NCBI RefSeq assembly: GCF_904067545.1
Contig: NZ_LR881183.1
Location: 248,001 to 312,000, forward strand
Length of the DNA stretch: 64,000 bases
Source of the DNA: Thermococcus camini
GTDB taxonomy: Archaea > Methanobacteriota_B > Thermococci > Thermococcales > Thermococcaceae
Direction of reading: 5' to 3'
Below, piece after piece: positions 27,558-34,661 of this stretch. The notes beneath the pieces are model-generated. The model searched no databases. It was given only the letters and a program-made list of their open reading frames with translations, and was not told the origin of the DNA. A program made the translations under genes and the position numbers. Numbering within the stretch: the first letter of the stretch is position 1; each line of letters opens with the position of its first letter.

Positions 27558-28580
27558 TCAGTTGGCCCCTTTCCCTTCTCCTGGCAGGGGTTTCCTGTAC
27601 TCGTATGACACCCCATCGTCGATTATTGCGTAGACTTCCTCGTCTCCCTCTATGTAGTGCAGGATAGGTTTGTCTATGAGCTCAAAGGTTGTCTCCAGGT
27701 CTTTGGGGGTCTTAAGCTCAACGACCTTCTCAACGGGGCCTGGAGCTCCTTTAACCACGTAGGGCCTTATCTTTGACAGCTCGTCCTTTGGAGCCCTTGA
27801 TGTGTAAACGTAGCCGAGCAGGGGTATCAGCATCAGGAGTGCCAGTACCGTGGTGACGGTCTGGGCCGTTCCAAGGTCGCTTGTTATGCCAAGAACGCTT
27901 GCATCCTTCTCCGTCCTTACCGTCTCGGTGAGCGCTCTCTTCTCTGCCTTGCTGGTGTCCGTGAAGTAGTAAAGCTCTGCCGTTGAGTCCCTAACGAGTT
28001 CGATGGTGTGGTCGAAGTTCTCCCTTATCTCCCTGCCGCCGACGCTTCCGGTGCCCGTCACTGTGGTCTCAATGGTTATCCTGTTCTTCAGCCTCTTCAC
28101 ACCGAGTTCGCTGGAGATCCTTTTGCTCGTGTTCTCGAAGCTCTTCATGTCCAGAACGTACTCCGCGCTGAATCTGCCGTCCGTCAGGTTTCCACTCTCA
28201 TCGAAGAGCGGTTCCTCCCAGAGGACGATCTCCTCGCTGCCTTTGTTCACGTAGTACTCGGCCTTCACGGCGATGTGGTACGACCCCTCGTTCAGGGGCG
28301 GTTGCGACCTGTATGTGTACGTCAGCAGGAACCTATCCACCAGGGGTATCGGGTAGTTATCCATTGTCAATCTGTACCCGTAGAGATCGTTGGGTTCGAG
28401 GTATGCCTCGTGTTTCAGCGTTCCCTCTTCCCGGTACGTCCCTATCTTATGCGTGGTGACCATGTACGGGCTTGCGCTCATGAGCTTCACGGAATAAAAC
28501 CCGAAAACTATGAAGAGCACCAGGAATATCCCCAGCACTTCCTTCCTTCTGATAAATTTTGTAATGCCTTCTTTATTCAT
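27558..28580 (-). CDS. DUF5305 family membrane-anchored protein
   Basis: A 340-residue protein of the archaeal DUF5305 type. An N-terminal membrane helix (VLGIFLVLFIVFGFYSVKL, about 14-32) is followed by a long extracellular beta-rich region (about 40-230; ITIETTVTGTGSVGGREI), a second membrane helix (TVTTVLALLMLIPLLGYVY, about 240-262) and a cytoplasmic tail of about 75 residues. Its ATG overlaps the stop of the preceding gene by four bases. DUF5305 genes commonly lie beside archaeal signal peptidase genes, which fits here. Likely role: membrane anchor or assembly factor for the surface proteins of this locus (inference). Confidence 0.82.
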   Translation of the reverse strand: MNKEGITKFIRRKEVLGIFLVLFIVFGFYSVKLMSASPYMVTTHKIGTYREEGTLKHEAYLEPNDLYGYRLTMDNYPIPLVDRFLLTYTYRSQPPLNEGSYHIAVKAEYYVNKGSEEIVLWEEPLFDESGNLTDGRFSAEYVLDMKSFENTSKRISSELGVKRLKNRITIETTVTGTGSVGGREIRENFDHTIELVRDSTAELYYFTDTSKAEKRALTETVRTEKDASVLGITSDLGTAQTVTTVLALLMLIPLLGYVYTSRAPKDELSKIRPYVVKGAPGPVEKVVELKTPKDLETTFELIDKPILHYIEGDEEVYAIIDDGVSYEYRKPLPGEGKGAN

Positions 28581-29953
28581 CCTTCACATGCCTCCGTGCA
28601 ACAGTCAGATTCGATTTCAGTGTCTTCGTAGACGTCCGGTGCCTCCGGAGCGTCCCTGCCGGCGTGGCAGCCGCACGCGTAGACGTAAACGTACTTGGCG
28701 CAGCCATGACATTCACATCCTGCAACGCAGGGGGTGCTGACCAGCATAACGTACCTGTGTGAGCTTGTGTAGATTCCGTCCGTGTGTTCGTAGAGGTTGA
28801 GTCTGGCGACCTCGTTGTGGGCCAGGTGGAGTGTCCAGGTAACGCGCGTCCTCCCGTCCTCCATGACCTCAGTGGAAACCGTCCCCTTTGTCGGTATGTT
28901 GTTCACCAGGGTGAACTGGGAACCAACGTACTGGGTCACGACCAGGTCCCTCTCGTCGCCCCCGTTTTTCACTACGGTTCTTGTGTTGTAATCCGCGGCA
29001 GTGTCCCGGGGTAGGTGCTTAACCCCGCTGATCCAGCGGTTCATTATGCACAGGTCGCAGTCTCCTCCCCCATCACAGGTTGCGTGGACGGTTATGCTCT
29101 CACTTGTGATGCCGTATTCCACCAGCTCGGCCCCTTCGTTCAGGATGTAGTCCCCGCAGGACGTGAACTCCTGCTTGCCCGCAGGGTTGAGTTTGGTGTA
29201 TATCGTCACGTTCATGTGGGCGCTCTCACCCGCCCCGAGGTGAACCTCCCAGGTGATGTGATGCGCCGCCCCGGTCTGTGTTACCGTGTACGTTCCAGCG
29301 CTCGGGTCTATGGACTCAATCTCGAACTCCCCCGGAATCACGTCCTTTATCGTAAGCGTCTGCTCCTCTCCTGGGTTCGTCACGGTGATTCTGAACGTCC
29401 ACTCCGCGTATGTGTGCGTTGGAAGCTCAAGCGGTCCGCTCAGGAGCTCCTTCTCTATGGTGGGTCCTCCATTGATGATCAGCTTTATCGGGCAGGTGGA
29501 TATCGATGCATCCCCGCCGTTCCATGTTGCGTACATCTCAACCGGGATTATGTACTCACCCGGTTCCGCGTTCCCCACGGTCACGTTTCCGAAGAACGTG
29601 TATTCCTCCTCGGACGCAAGGGTTCTCACCGCACCGTCCTCCGTCTCTATGAACATCGTGACCCCCGCTGGAAGCCCCGAGTAGTCGGGATGGAGCGTGA
29701 TAGTGACGTCCTTCATGTCGTTGAGGTAGTTTCTAACGGTCAGTGCGTCGAAGTCAAGCTCCGAATTGGTGTTGACCTCAATGACCGCGGCATAGCCGTC
29801 TTCGCAGTCGAAGCCGAGATACTCCTGTTCGTGCGGTACCACCTGGACTTTTACCTCCCTGGTGGCGCCGAAGCTTACGAAAGTCCCGCTCGAGCTGACG
29901 ATAACCAGTGACGCTAGTGCGATTGTTATCAGTACTGCAATGGTCCCTCTCAT
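28577..29953 (-). CDS. Secreted TasA-like/DUF11-like protein with cysteine-rich C-terminus
   Basis: A 458-residue exported protein. The N-terminus IALASLVIVSSSGTFVSFG followed by REVKVQVVPHEQEYLGFD matches the processing region and first strand of the three DUF1102 proteins upstream, so it is probably cut by the same signal peptidase. Middle: two or three Ig-like/DUF11 beta-sandwich domains (WTFRITVTNPGEEQTLTI; HITWEVHLGAGESAHMNVTI; RVTWTLHLAHNEVARLNL). The last 70 residues hold many cysteines (PCVAGCECHGCAKYVYVYAC, ESDCCTEACEG), which could form disulfides or bind metal. Four-base overlaps link it to the signal peptidase gene before and the DUF5305 gene after. Confidence 0.78.
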   Translation of the reverse strand: MRGTIAVLITIALASLVIVSSSGTFVSFGATREVKVQVVPHEQEYLGFDCEDGYAAVIEVNTNSELDFDALTVRNYLNDMKDVTITLHPDYSGLPAGVTMFIETEDGAVRTLASEEEYTFFGNVTVGNAEPGEYIIPVEMYATWNGGDASISTCPIKLIINGGPTIEKELLSGPLELPTHTYAEWTFRITVTNPGEEQTLTIKDVIPGEFEIESIDPSAGTYTVTQTGAAHHITWEVHLGAGESAHMNVTIYTKLNPAGKQEFTSCGDYILNEGAELVEYGITSESITVHATCDGGGDCDLCIMNRWISGVKHLPRDTAADYNTRTVVKNGGDERDLVVTQYVGSQFTLVNNIPTKGTVSTEVMEDGRTRVTWTLHLAHNEVARLNLYEHTDGIYTSSHRYVMLVSTPCVAGCECHGCAKYVYVYACGCHAGRDAPEAPDVYEDTEIESDCCTEACEG

Positions 29954-31014
29954 ACCTTAAACACCTCCGGTATTCCCCTGTGTTTGGAATGCCTCCTCCT
30001 TCTGATTCTAACCACGTCTTCGTTCCCTATCCCCGAGAGTACGTACATCGCTCCGAGGAAAGCCGAAATGACTGCAAGGATCGCCAGCAGGGGTACCATC
30101 GGGTGTACCCGGTAGAGGGTGTCCATCACTGAGTCGGGAAGTACAGGGGGGTACGCATTAACCTTGACCTTGGTGGAGTACACCGACGTTTTCTGTGGCG
30201 CCAATATGGTGATGGTAAAGTCCTCTTCTCCGCCCCTGGATAGGCCGAACTCCTCGCTTGAGACTCCGGTTACGGGCTCTTGGACTGAGACGTAGTACCT
30301 CATCGGGTACAGGTTGTTGTTCTTCACCGTAATTTCGGTCTGGAACTCTTCCCCTGGCTGGTACCAGCCCTCCCTTGCCCCGCCGGCGGACGTTACCGAG
30401 TACTCTATAGGTATTACTTCCCAGGAGACGAAGATTGAGATGGCCACCATCAACAGCAGGAATGCGGAGGCAAGCATGAAGAGCGTTCTGAACTTCAGGG
30501 TGAAAAACCGCTTTCTTTTTCCTCCTCTCACCGCTTCACTGCTCCCGAAGGCCAGTATCCCGACGACTATCAGGATGGCCCCGAGGAGTATCTTGCCCCT
30601 GTCCGAGAGGCCGCTCTCGATGTAGTTGCCGACCTTCGGCACGGTTATCACGTGGCCGCCTGGCGCTATTACAGTCCCTCCAATCTGATCTTTCTTTATT
30701 GGGGGTATGTTGTGGCTCTGCTGGTCGCTGGCCACGTTGTTATCGCCCCTAGTTATGTACCCGTCTTCGGTTATCGCGACCACCCTGTGGACGGTCCACG
30801 TGCTCCCTACCTTGAACACTATGACGTCCCCGACGTCGGGGTTTCTCGCTAGGGGGTTGATGAAGAACAGGTCGCCCTTATCTATGGTGGGCGTCATGCT
30901 CCCCGAGTAAGCGTAGGACATGAAAACCGGCCTGTCAAGAAGGGCTCCTGCGAGAGAACCTATGACCAGCACTCCGAGAACCGCGAGGACCGCGTACTCC
31001 ACGAGGGTATTCAT
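29950..31014 (-). CDS. Signal peptidase I, SipW/ER type, with extra extracellular domain
   Basis: A 354-residue membrane signal peptidase. The catalytic Ser is in MSYAYSGSMTPTIDKGD, and the general base is a His (TWTVHRVVAI) rather than Lys, with Asp residues in TRGDNNVASD, which is the ER/SipW-type centre. This catalytic part ends near residue 125. Beyond it are a membrane helix (ILLGAILIVVGILAFG), another (FMLASAFLLLMVAISIFV), an extracellular beta domain (about 205-305) and a final helix (LLAILAVISAFLGAMYV). Its position among DUF1102 proteins parallels bacterial sipW-tasA loci, so it is likely dedicated to them. ATG overlaps the preceding stop by four bases. Confidence 0.88.
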   Translation of the reverse strand: MNTLVEYAVLAVLGVLVIGSLAGALLDRPVFMSYAYSGSMTPTIDKGDLFFINPLARNPDVGDVIVFKVGSTWTVHRVVAITEDGYITRGDNNVASDQQSHNIPPIKKDQIGGTVIAPGGHVITVPKVGNYIESGLSDRGKILLGAILIVVGILAFGSSEAVRGGKRKRFFTLKFRTLFMLASAFLLLMVAISIFVSWEVIPIEYSVTSAGGAREGWYQPGEEFQTEITVKNNNLYPMRYYVSVQEPVTGVSSEEFGLSRGGEEDFTITILAPQKTSVYSTKVKVNAYPPVLPDSVMDTLYRVHPMVPLLAILAVISAFLGAMYVLSGIGNEDVVRIRRRRHSKHRGIPEVFKV

Positions 31015-31520
31015 CCGCAGCTTCCTCCCCAGGCCTCTATTGTTATTTCACTCAAGTAATCCCCGAGCTGAAGCCCGGTGGTGTTCACCATCATGCCTAT
31101 CTCGGCGCTCTCTTCCGCCCCGAGGGTGACCTCAATGACGTCCGCCCAGCTTCCGCCGAACGCGCCCTCAAAGAACCCCAGGTTCGAGGAGTCCGAGCTT
31201 ACCCTCACGCATATTGTATCGTAACCTGTCTCGCTCTGGTTGTTCTCTATTATGAATACCCCATCAAAAACGTAAGTACTGTTAACGCTCAGTCCCTCTC
31301 CATCGCCCGGATAGAACGGGCTGTCAGGGGATATATCAACGACAAGAACACCGTTATCCAGGTATGAATACGGGGGGGCGGGGGAATCCAAAGAGAACTC
31401 TTCCCCATCTGGGGTTGCGTAAACTACCGTAATCGGGCCGGAGGAATGGAGTCCCCCGACTCCTATGAGCAGAATTACCATGATTCCAATGCCTGCAATG
31501 ACTTCTGTTTTTGTTCCCAT
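31011..31520 (-). CDS. DUF1102 family secreted protein (TasA/camelysin-like)
   Basis: A 169-residue exported protein, third DUF1102 paralogue of the locus. N-terminal hydrophobic segment VIAGIGIMVILLIGVGG, then a beta-sandwich with the shared motifs PPYSYLDNGVLVVDIS, LSVNSTYVFDGVF and NTTGLQLGDY. It ends in an acidic/Gly-rich AWGGSCG with one Cys. It is more diverged than the two upstream paralogues and lies beyond a hairpin/T-tract, so it is probably a minor subunit made together with the signal peptidase, whose ATG overlaps its stop. Confidence 0.82.
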   Translation of the reverse strand: MGTKTEVIAGIGIMVILLIGVGGLHSSGPITVVYATPDGEEFSLDSPAPPYSYLDNGVLVVDISPDSPFYPGDGEGLSVNSTYVFDGVFIIENNQSETGYDTICVRVSSDSSNLGFFEGAFGGSWADVIEVTLGAEESAEIGMMVNTTGLQLGDYLSEITIEAWGGSCG

Positions 31521-31541
31521 CTCTCTTCCCCCTCGAAGAAT

Positions 31542-31564
31542 CTAAAAAGGGGAGCAAACGCTCC
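31542..31564 (-). terminator. Hairpin plus T-tract between DUF1102 genes (partial terminator or processing site)
   Basis: On the minus strand a perfect GGAGC-GTTT-GCTCC stem-loop (31551-31564) is followed directly by CCTTTTTAG. It lies in the 68-base gap after the second DUF1102 gene. It could end most transcripts or protect the 3' end of the two upstream genes, giving more of those proteins than of the downstream minor subunit and peptidase. Confidence 0.55.
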
Positions 31565-31588
31565 ATAATGAAATGTCTACCCGTCTAA

Positions 31589-32125
31589 TCAGCTCTGGCA
31601 CTCACCGGCAACGGCGTAGAACTGAATCTGGCCGTCCAGTGAGTCGGGTGCGCTGATTCCGGTGGTGTTGATGATCATACCGATCGTGACAACATCGCCG
31701 GGCATTATGGTAACAAACAGGTGGTCGCTGCCAACGGTCTGGCCGGGCATGTAGTCGCCCTCAAAGAACGTAACCTCGTCGCCACCGCTGTAGGTGATCT
31801 CCATACATATCGGGGTCTGCTCCCAGAGGTCGTTGCTCACGCCGAAGACTTCCTCAAAGACGTAGGTGCTGTTCGGGCTGACGCCCTCTCCAAAGCCCTC
31901 TTCCCAGTTGGGGTTGTTGTGGCTGAGGTCTATGACGAGCATCCCGTTGTCGGTTATGTACGCGTAGGGCTGGATCGGCCTGAGGTCAATGAGCTCGTTG
32001 TCGTCGGGGACGATCTGAATGTGAACGTTCCTGTCCGCCTCAAAGTAGGCGAAGTTTGCGCTGCTCGCGGTTACTGCTATTAGCAATCCTGCTATAAGGA
32101 CGAAGAGTCCGATTATCTTTTTCAT
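31589..32125 (-). CDS. DUF1102 family secreted protein (TasA/camelysin-like)
   Basis: A 178-residue exported protein. Signal region MKKIIGLFVLIAGLLIAVTA is followed by SSANFAYFEADRN, close to the SipW-type G/A-x-x-AYF-S/D pattern. The mature beta-sandwich has VHIQIVPDDNELIDLRPIQP, PYAYITDNGMLVIDLSHNNP, GVSPNSTYVFEEVFGVSN and VTIGMIINTTGI. Strongly similar to the upstream paralogue. ATG 32125 is chosen over GTG 32134 because GAGGTGATC precedes it properly. By analogy with TasA and archaeal bundling pili, it may polymerise into surface fibres. Confidence 0.86.
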   Translation of the reverse strand: MKKIIGLFVLIAGLLIAVTASSANFAYFEADRNVHIQIVPDDNELIDLRPIQPYAYITDNGMLVIDLSHNNPNWEEGFGEGVSPNSTYVFEEVFGVSNDLWEQTPICMEITYSGGDEVTFFEGDYMPGQTVGSDHLFVTIMPGDVVTIGMIINTTGISAPDSLDGQIQFYAVAGECQS

Positions 32126-32130
32126 TTTGA

Positions 32131-32766
32131 TCACCTCGCGCCTCCGCAGTCAATGGGTGCGTCGTCAGCCGGCCAGGCTTTGATGGTCACGGTCACGTCG
32201 TAGTCTCCCAGGCTGTTTCCAGCCGCAAGCTCCATGCCAACACCGAGGGCCTCTCCGGGCTCAAGGTAAAAGCAGACGTCTCCGGCCGCTGTGTCCGAGT
32301 TGTACGGGATAGCGTTGCCGTTGGTTATGTACATGTTCTCACCGGGGTCGTAGAATGAGACCTTGCCGGGATCCGAGGAGATTACCTCGACGACTATAAC
32401 CTTGTTCTCCCAGAGGTGGTTGCTCACGTTGAAAACGTGGTCGAAGTTGTACCTGCTCTGCGGGCTCAGGCCAATTCCCCTGCCTGTGTATCCCTCGAGC
32501 TCCCCCTGGTACTCAGCCCAGTCCGGGTTGTCGTGTCCGGGCCAGTTCGGGTTGTTCTCAGAGAAGTCAATAACAAGTTGCCCCCCATCGTTGATGTACG
32601 CGTAGGGCTGGACGGGCGTCAGGTCGATGAGCTCTGTGTCGTCGGGAACGACGGCAATGTGTGAGCTCCTCTGGACGCGGTAGTCCCTGAAGGTCGCGCT
32701 CGTACCCAAAGCAAAGGCCGCCGCGATCATCAGCCCCAGCATACCGAGGGCCAAAATTTTCTTCAT
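32131..32766 (-). CDS. DUF1102 family secreted protein (TasA/camelysin-like), first of three
   Basis: A 211-residue exported protein with signal MKKILALGMLGLMIAAAFAL followed by GTSATFRDYRVQRSS, a SipW-like processing region. The mature part has AVVPDDTELIDLTPVQPY, AYINDGGQLVIDFSENNPNW, a longer insert with EGYTGRGIGLSPQSRYNFDH, and an end with YDVTVTIKAWPAD and one Cys. ATG 32766 follows GGGAGGAAAACACC; the longer frame to 32901 covers the promoter. The next DUF1102 gene begins five bases after its stop, so the two are co-translated. Likely a major subunit because it is first and has its own promoter. Confidence 0.87.
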   Translation of the reverse strand: MKKILALGMLGLMIAAAFALGTSATFRDYRVQRSSHIAVVPDDTELIDLTPVQPYAYINDGGQLVIDFSENNPNWPGHDNPDWAEYQGELEGYTGRGIGLSPQSRYNFDHVFNVSNHLWENKVIVVEVISSDPGKVSFYDPGENMYITNGNAIPYNSDTAAGDVCFYLEPGEALGVGMELAAGNSLGDYDVTVTIKAWPADDAPIDCGGAR

Positions 32767-32859
32767 GGTGTTTTCCTCCCAAATATCAAATTGGCATCCC
32801 TCGGCACCGTCACTTGGCGGCACGTCACCGAGACACTTGTACCTTATTAGGACGCTTCT

Positions 32860-32872
32860 GCTATATAGTAAA
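32860..32872 (-). promoter_or_regulatory. TATA box for the DUF1102 genes
   Basis: ATTTACTATATAG on the minus strand predicts a start near 32840 and a leader of about 75 bases, longer than usual here. Two inverted repeats lie just upstream (32889-32923), in a position suited to an operator. Confidence 0.65.
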
Positions 32873-32888
32873 TTCCGGATTACTGCGT

Positions 32889-32923
32889 GGTAATGCCCCA
32901 TTACCTGAAGCAGAACCGCTTCA
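32889..32923. repeat. Two adjacent inverted repeats upstream of the DUF1102 promoter
   Basis: GGTAATG-CCC-CATTACC (32889-32905) is a perfect 7-base inverted repeat, followed at once by TGAAGC-AGAACC-GCTTCA (32906-32923). They lie about 20-50 bases upstream of the TATA box of the fibre-protein genes and after the terminator of the regulator genes. This is a plausible operator for the two winged-helix proteins encoded next door. Confidence 0.6.
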
Positions 32924-32932
32924 ACTGATTAG

Positions 32933-32958
32933 AAAAACCCAATTAGAGCCTTATTGGG
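32933..32958 (-). terminator. Hairpin and T-tract terminator after the regulator genes
   Basis: On the minus strand CCCAAT-AAGGCTCTA-ATTGGG can pair and is followed by TTTTT (32933-32937), directly after the stop at 32959. It separates the regulator transcript from the DUF1102 promoter. Confidence 0.6.
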
Positions 32959-33393
32959 CTAGATCAGCCTGCTGATCTTTCTATGGTGCACCACACTTAT
33001 GACCAGGTACACGATGGCCGCGAGGAGCAGGGGCGGGTTCCCCAGATACCAGCCTGCAGCTATGAATATCAGCGAGGTGCCCATATAGAAGGCGCTCCAG
33101 CTGATGTCGTGCTTGTTCACGACCTCCATGTAAACGGTAACATCGTCCGGTATCTTCAGGAGCGTAACGACGCCGTGATTGAAGGTTACGACGCCCTCCC
33201 TCTCAAGTTTGGGGATGTGCGTCTGCATCAGGCTGACGTACACGCTTTTCCTGTGTTTTCGGTCGGTGTCACCTTCCATCTCGGCTATGTACTCGACTAT
33301 GTCCCTGAGCTCCGCCCGCCCATCGCTCTTCTGAAGGAACTCCACCATGAGCATCCTTCTATCGTTGCCAAGTATTGCAGTCGTTGCACCCAT
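32959..33393 (-). CDS. Membrane-associated winged-helix regulator (DUF7344-like)
   Basis: A 144-residue protein. The first 85 residues form a winged helix of the DUF7344 type known from archaeal regulators (AILGNDRRMLMVEFLQKSDG, RAELRDIVEYIAEMEGD, HIPKLEREGVVTFNHG). The last 50 form two membrane helices (WSAFYMGTSLIFIAAGWYLG, LLLAAIVYLVISVV), so it could sense membrane or surface state while bound to DNA. It follows the small winged-helix gene by four bases and lies directly upstream of the DUF1102 operon on the same strand. Likely regulator of that operon (inference). Confidence 0.8.
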   Translation of the reverse strand: MGATTAILGNDRRMLMVEFLQKSDGRAELRDIVEYIAEMEGDTDRKHRKSVYVSLMQTHIPKLEREGVVTFNHGVVTLLKIPDDVTVYMEVVNKHDISWSAFYMGTSLIFIAAGWYLGNPPLLLAAIVYLVISVVHHRKISRLI

Positions 33394-33397
33394 GATA

Positions 33398-33613
33398 TCA
33401 CCGCAAGCGATAATGTTTGCGCTTATTTCCGTTGGTATAAAATGCCTCCACCTTCCTTTGCTGAATCATCCTTCTTAGGGTTCTTTCAACCTTCTGTCTG
33501 GTGCATTCTAACCCCATCTCGTTGAGGAACCTCGTCAGAAACGCGACGCTCAATGAGCCGTGTACTCTGAGCAGGTTTGTGATTTCACTTTCCAAACTGA
33601 TGGTGCTGTCCAT
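33398..33613 (-). CDS. Small winged-helix DNA-binding protein
   Basis: A 71-residue single-domain winged-helix protein: ESEITNLLRVHGSLSVAFLT and FLNEMGLECTRQKVERTLRR (recognition helix) then KVEAFYTNGNKRKHYRLR (wing). ATG 33613 is preceded by GAGGTGAGGGC. It forms a two-gene operon with the membrane-bound regulator four bases downstream. Target unknown; the fibre-protein promoter next door is the obvious candidate. Confidence 0.78.
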   Translation of the reverse strand: MDSTISLESEITNLLRVHGSLSVAFLTRFLNEMGLECTRQKVERTLRRMIQQRKVEAFYTNGNKRKHYRLR

Positions 33614-33672
33614 GCCCTCACCTCCATGTTAGGCAATCCGTGTGTAACATCACTTTAGAAGTCCACGGCATA

Positions 33673-33684
33673 CTATTTAAAAGT
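33673..33684 (-). promoter_or_regulatory. TATA box for the regulator operon
   Basis: ACTTTTAAATAG on the minus strand, about 60-70 bases before ATG 33613, predicts a start near 33653. Confidence 0.55.
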
Positions 33685-33692
33685 TCCTAAAA

Positions 33693-34019
33693 AGTCTGAT
33701 TTTTGAATTTTCGGCATTTTAATACAGTATCCAGATTAATTGGGGCCTATGAGTTGTTGGAACCTTCAGAAGCATTCTCTCCTTTCGTTTTTAACTGTCG
33801 CTTCCTCAAGATATTTTGGATATTATCCAAGGCTCAGGGATATATTCAATAATGTGTGGCTGCTTTCACGTATATTTTCGCAGAACTGCACCGGCCACAA
33901 GATCGAACATGATGCCCGACAACGGCACGTGGTACGATCTGTGGTGTAATTTGAGGTTCGATAATGGAACTTAGAAGTGGAAGGGAAGGTGGGGTTCGAA
34001 TGTCTGGAGCCCAGTTGAA
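33693..34019. other. AT-rich intergenic stretch without a convincing gene
   Basis: About 330 bases between the regulator promoter and tRNA-Gln. Open frames here are short, lack ribosome binding sites and have no recognisable product. An 11-base match to the tRNA T-arm (GGGGTTCGAAT, at about 33992) occurs in opposite orientation to the tRNA; without pairing arms it is probably chance. No sRNA box motifs were found. Confidence 0.5.
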
Positions 34020-34095
34020 TGGTAGCCCCGCGGGGATTCGAACCCCGGTCAAGGGATCCAGAGTCCCCTATGCTTGGCCGCTACACCACGGGGCT
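34020..34095 (-). tRNA. tRNA-Gln (CUG)
   Basis: On the minus strand the acceptor arms AGCCCCG and CGGGGCT pair fully, followed by A and an encoded CCA. The T-arm is CGGGG-TTCGAAT-CCCCG. The anticodon loop CTCTGGA gives anticodon CUG within the GGGGA/TCCCT stem. No intron. A TATA element (GGATTTATAAATT, about 34122-34134) lies at the expected distance upstream. Confidence 0.94.
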
Positions 34096-34160
34096 GTACC
34101 CGTTGATAGGTTCAGGGATGGATTTATAAATTTTATCCTTCCACCGGTCCTGTTCGCAAA

Positions 34161-34172
34161 GTTTATAATTTT
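34161..34172 (+). promoter_or_regulatory. TATA box for the small membrane protein gene
   Basis: GTTTATAATTTT lies about 35 bases before ATG 34203; predicted start near 34190, ahead of the GGTGG ribosome binding site. Confidence 0.6.
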
Positions 34173-34202
34173 CATTCATTTAAATGGTAACGGGTGGAAC
34201 CA

Positions 34203-34460
34203 ATGGACTTCGCCATCTTCATGGAGCGGTACGGCTACAGGATCCTGGTGCTGGTTTTTGGTGCCGCCATACTTGGAATAATACTCGCCCCCTTCGTGAT
34301 GACCTTCTGGGCTTTCAGCAGTGGCGGCATTGCGGCCGCAGTCATAGCGGTGCTGGTGCTGGCTGTGGGCATTGCATTGATGGTCGTTCCGAAGTTCTGG
34401 AATTTCGCCGAAAAGATGAGGCAGACGCATGTTATCGAGGACTGGAACGATGAAAAGTAG
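34203..34460 (+). CDS. Small two-helix membrane protein of unknown function
   Basis: An 85-residue protein with two hydrophobic helices: ILVLVFGAAILGIILAPFVM (about 13-32) and IAAAVIAVLVLAVGIALMVV (about 43-62), then a charged cytoplasmic tail (KFWNFAEKMRQTHVIEDWND). Start ATG 34203 is preferred over GTG 34194 because GGTGG then lies five bases upstream. It is a single gene between two convergent tRNA genes. No family is recognised. Confidence 0.68.
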   Translation: MDFAIFMERYGYRILVLVFGAAILGIILAPFVMTFWAFSSGGIAAAVIAVLVLAVGIALMVVPKFWNFAEKMRQTHVIEDWNDEK

Positions 34461-34463
34461 CAC

Positions 34464-34537
34464 CAAACTTTGCGAAGGAAGCTTTTAGAAAAGCCTTACC
34501 AAAGAAACTTTGCTTGGTAAAGTTTCATCAAAGTTTG
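34464..34537. repeat. Nested inverted repeats of CAAACTTTG type
   Basis: CAAACTTTG (34464-34472) pairs with CAAAGTTTG (34529-34537). Inside lie GCTTTT-AG-AAAAGC (34481-34494) and GAAACTTT-GCTTGGT-AAAGTTTC (34504-34526). All arms are perfect. The nested symmetry would allow a branched structure in RNA or single-stranded DNA. Confidence 0.65.
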
Positions 34538-34644
34538 TGATTCTTCTCCCAAAAGTGTAGCCGAAAATGGTTTGCACTACCAAACTGCCATTTTAAGCTG
34601 GAATTCACATTTCACAAGCATCAAACGCGGGTTTGACTCTTAAA

Positions 34645-34661
34645 GCGCTCCGAAGGAGCGC
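34645..34661. repeat. GC-rich hairpin GCGCTCC-GAA-GGAGCGC
   Basis: A perfect 7-base inverted repeat with a three-base loop in otherwise AT-rich sequence. It is not followed by a T-tract on either strand, so it is not an obvious terminator. Confidence 0.6.

Noticed and set aside
29015-29911. 298-codon plus-strand frame opposite the cysteine-rich protein gene
   Set aside because: Antisense shadow with no start signals; the minus-strand gene is coupled by overlap to both neighbours.
33740-33949. 69-codon plus-strand frame before tRNA-Gln
   Set aside because: No ribosome binding site, no promoter at the right distance and an unremarkable product in AT-rich sequence.
33985-34002. T-arm-like GGGGTTCGAAT near tRNA-Gln, as a possible integration scar
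   Set aside because: Only 11 bases match, in opposite orientation, with no pairing arms, integrase or flanking mobile genes.
34645-34661. GC hairpin as a rho-independent-type terminator
   Set aside because: No T-tract follows on either strand, and no gene ends close to it.
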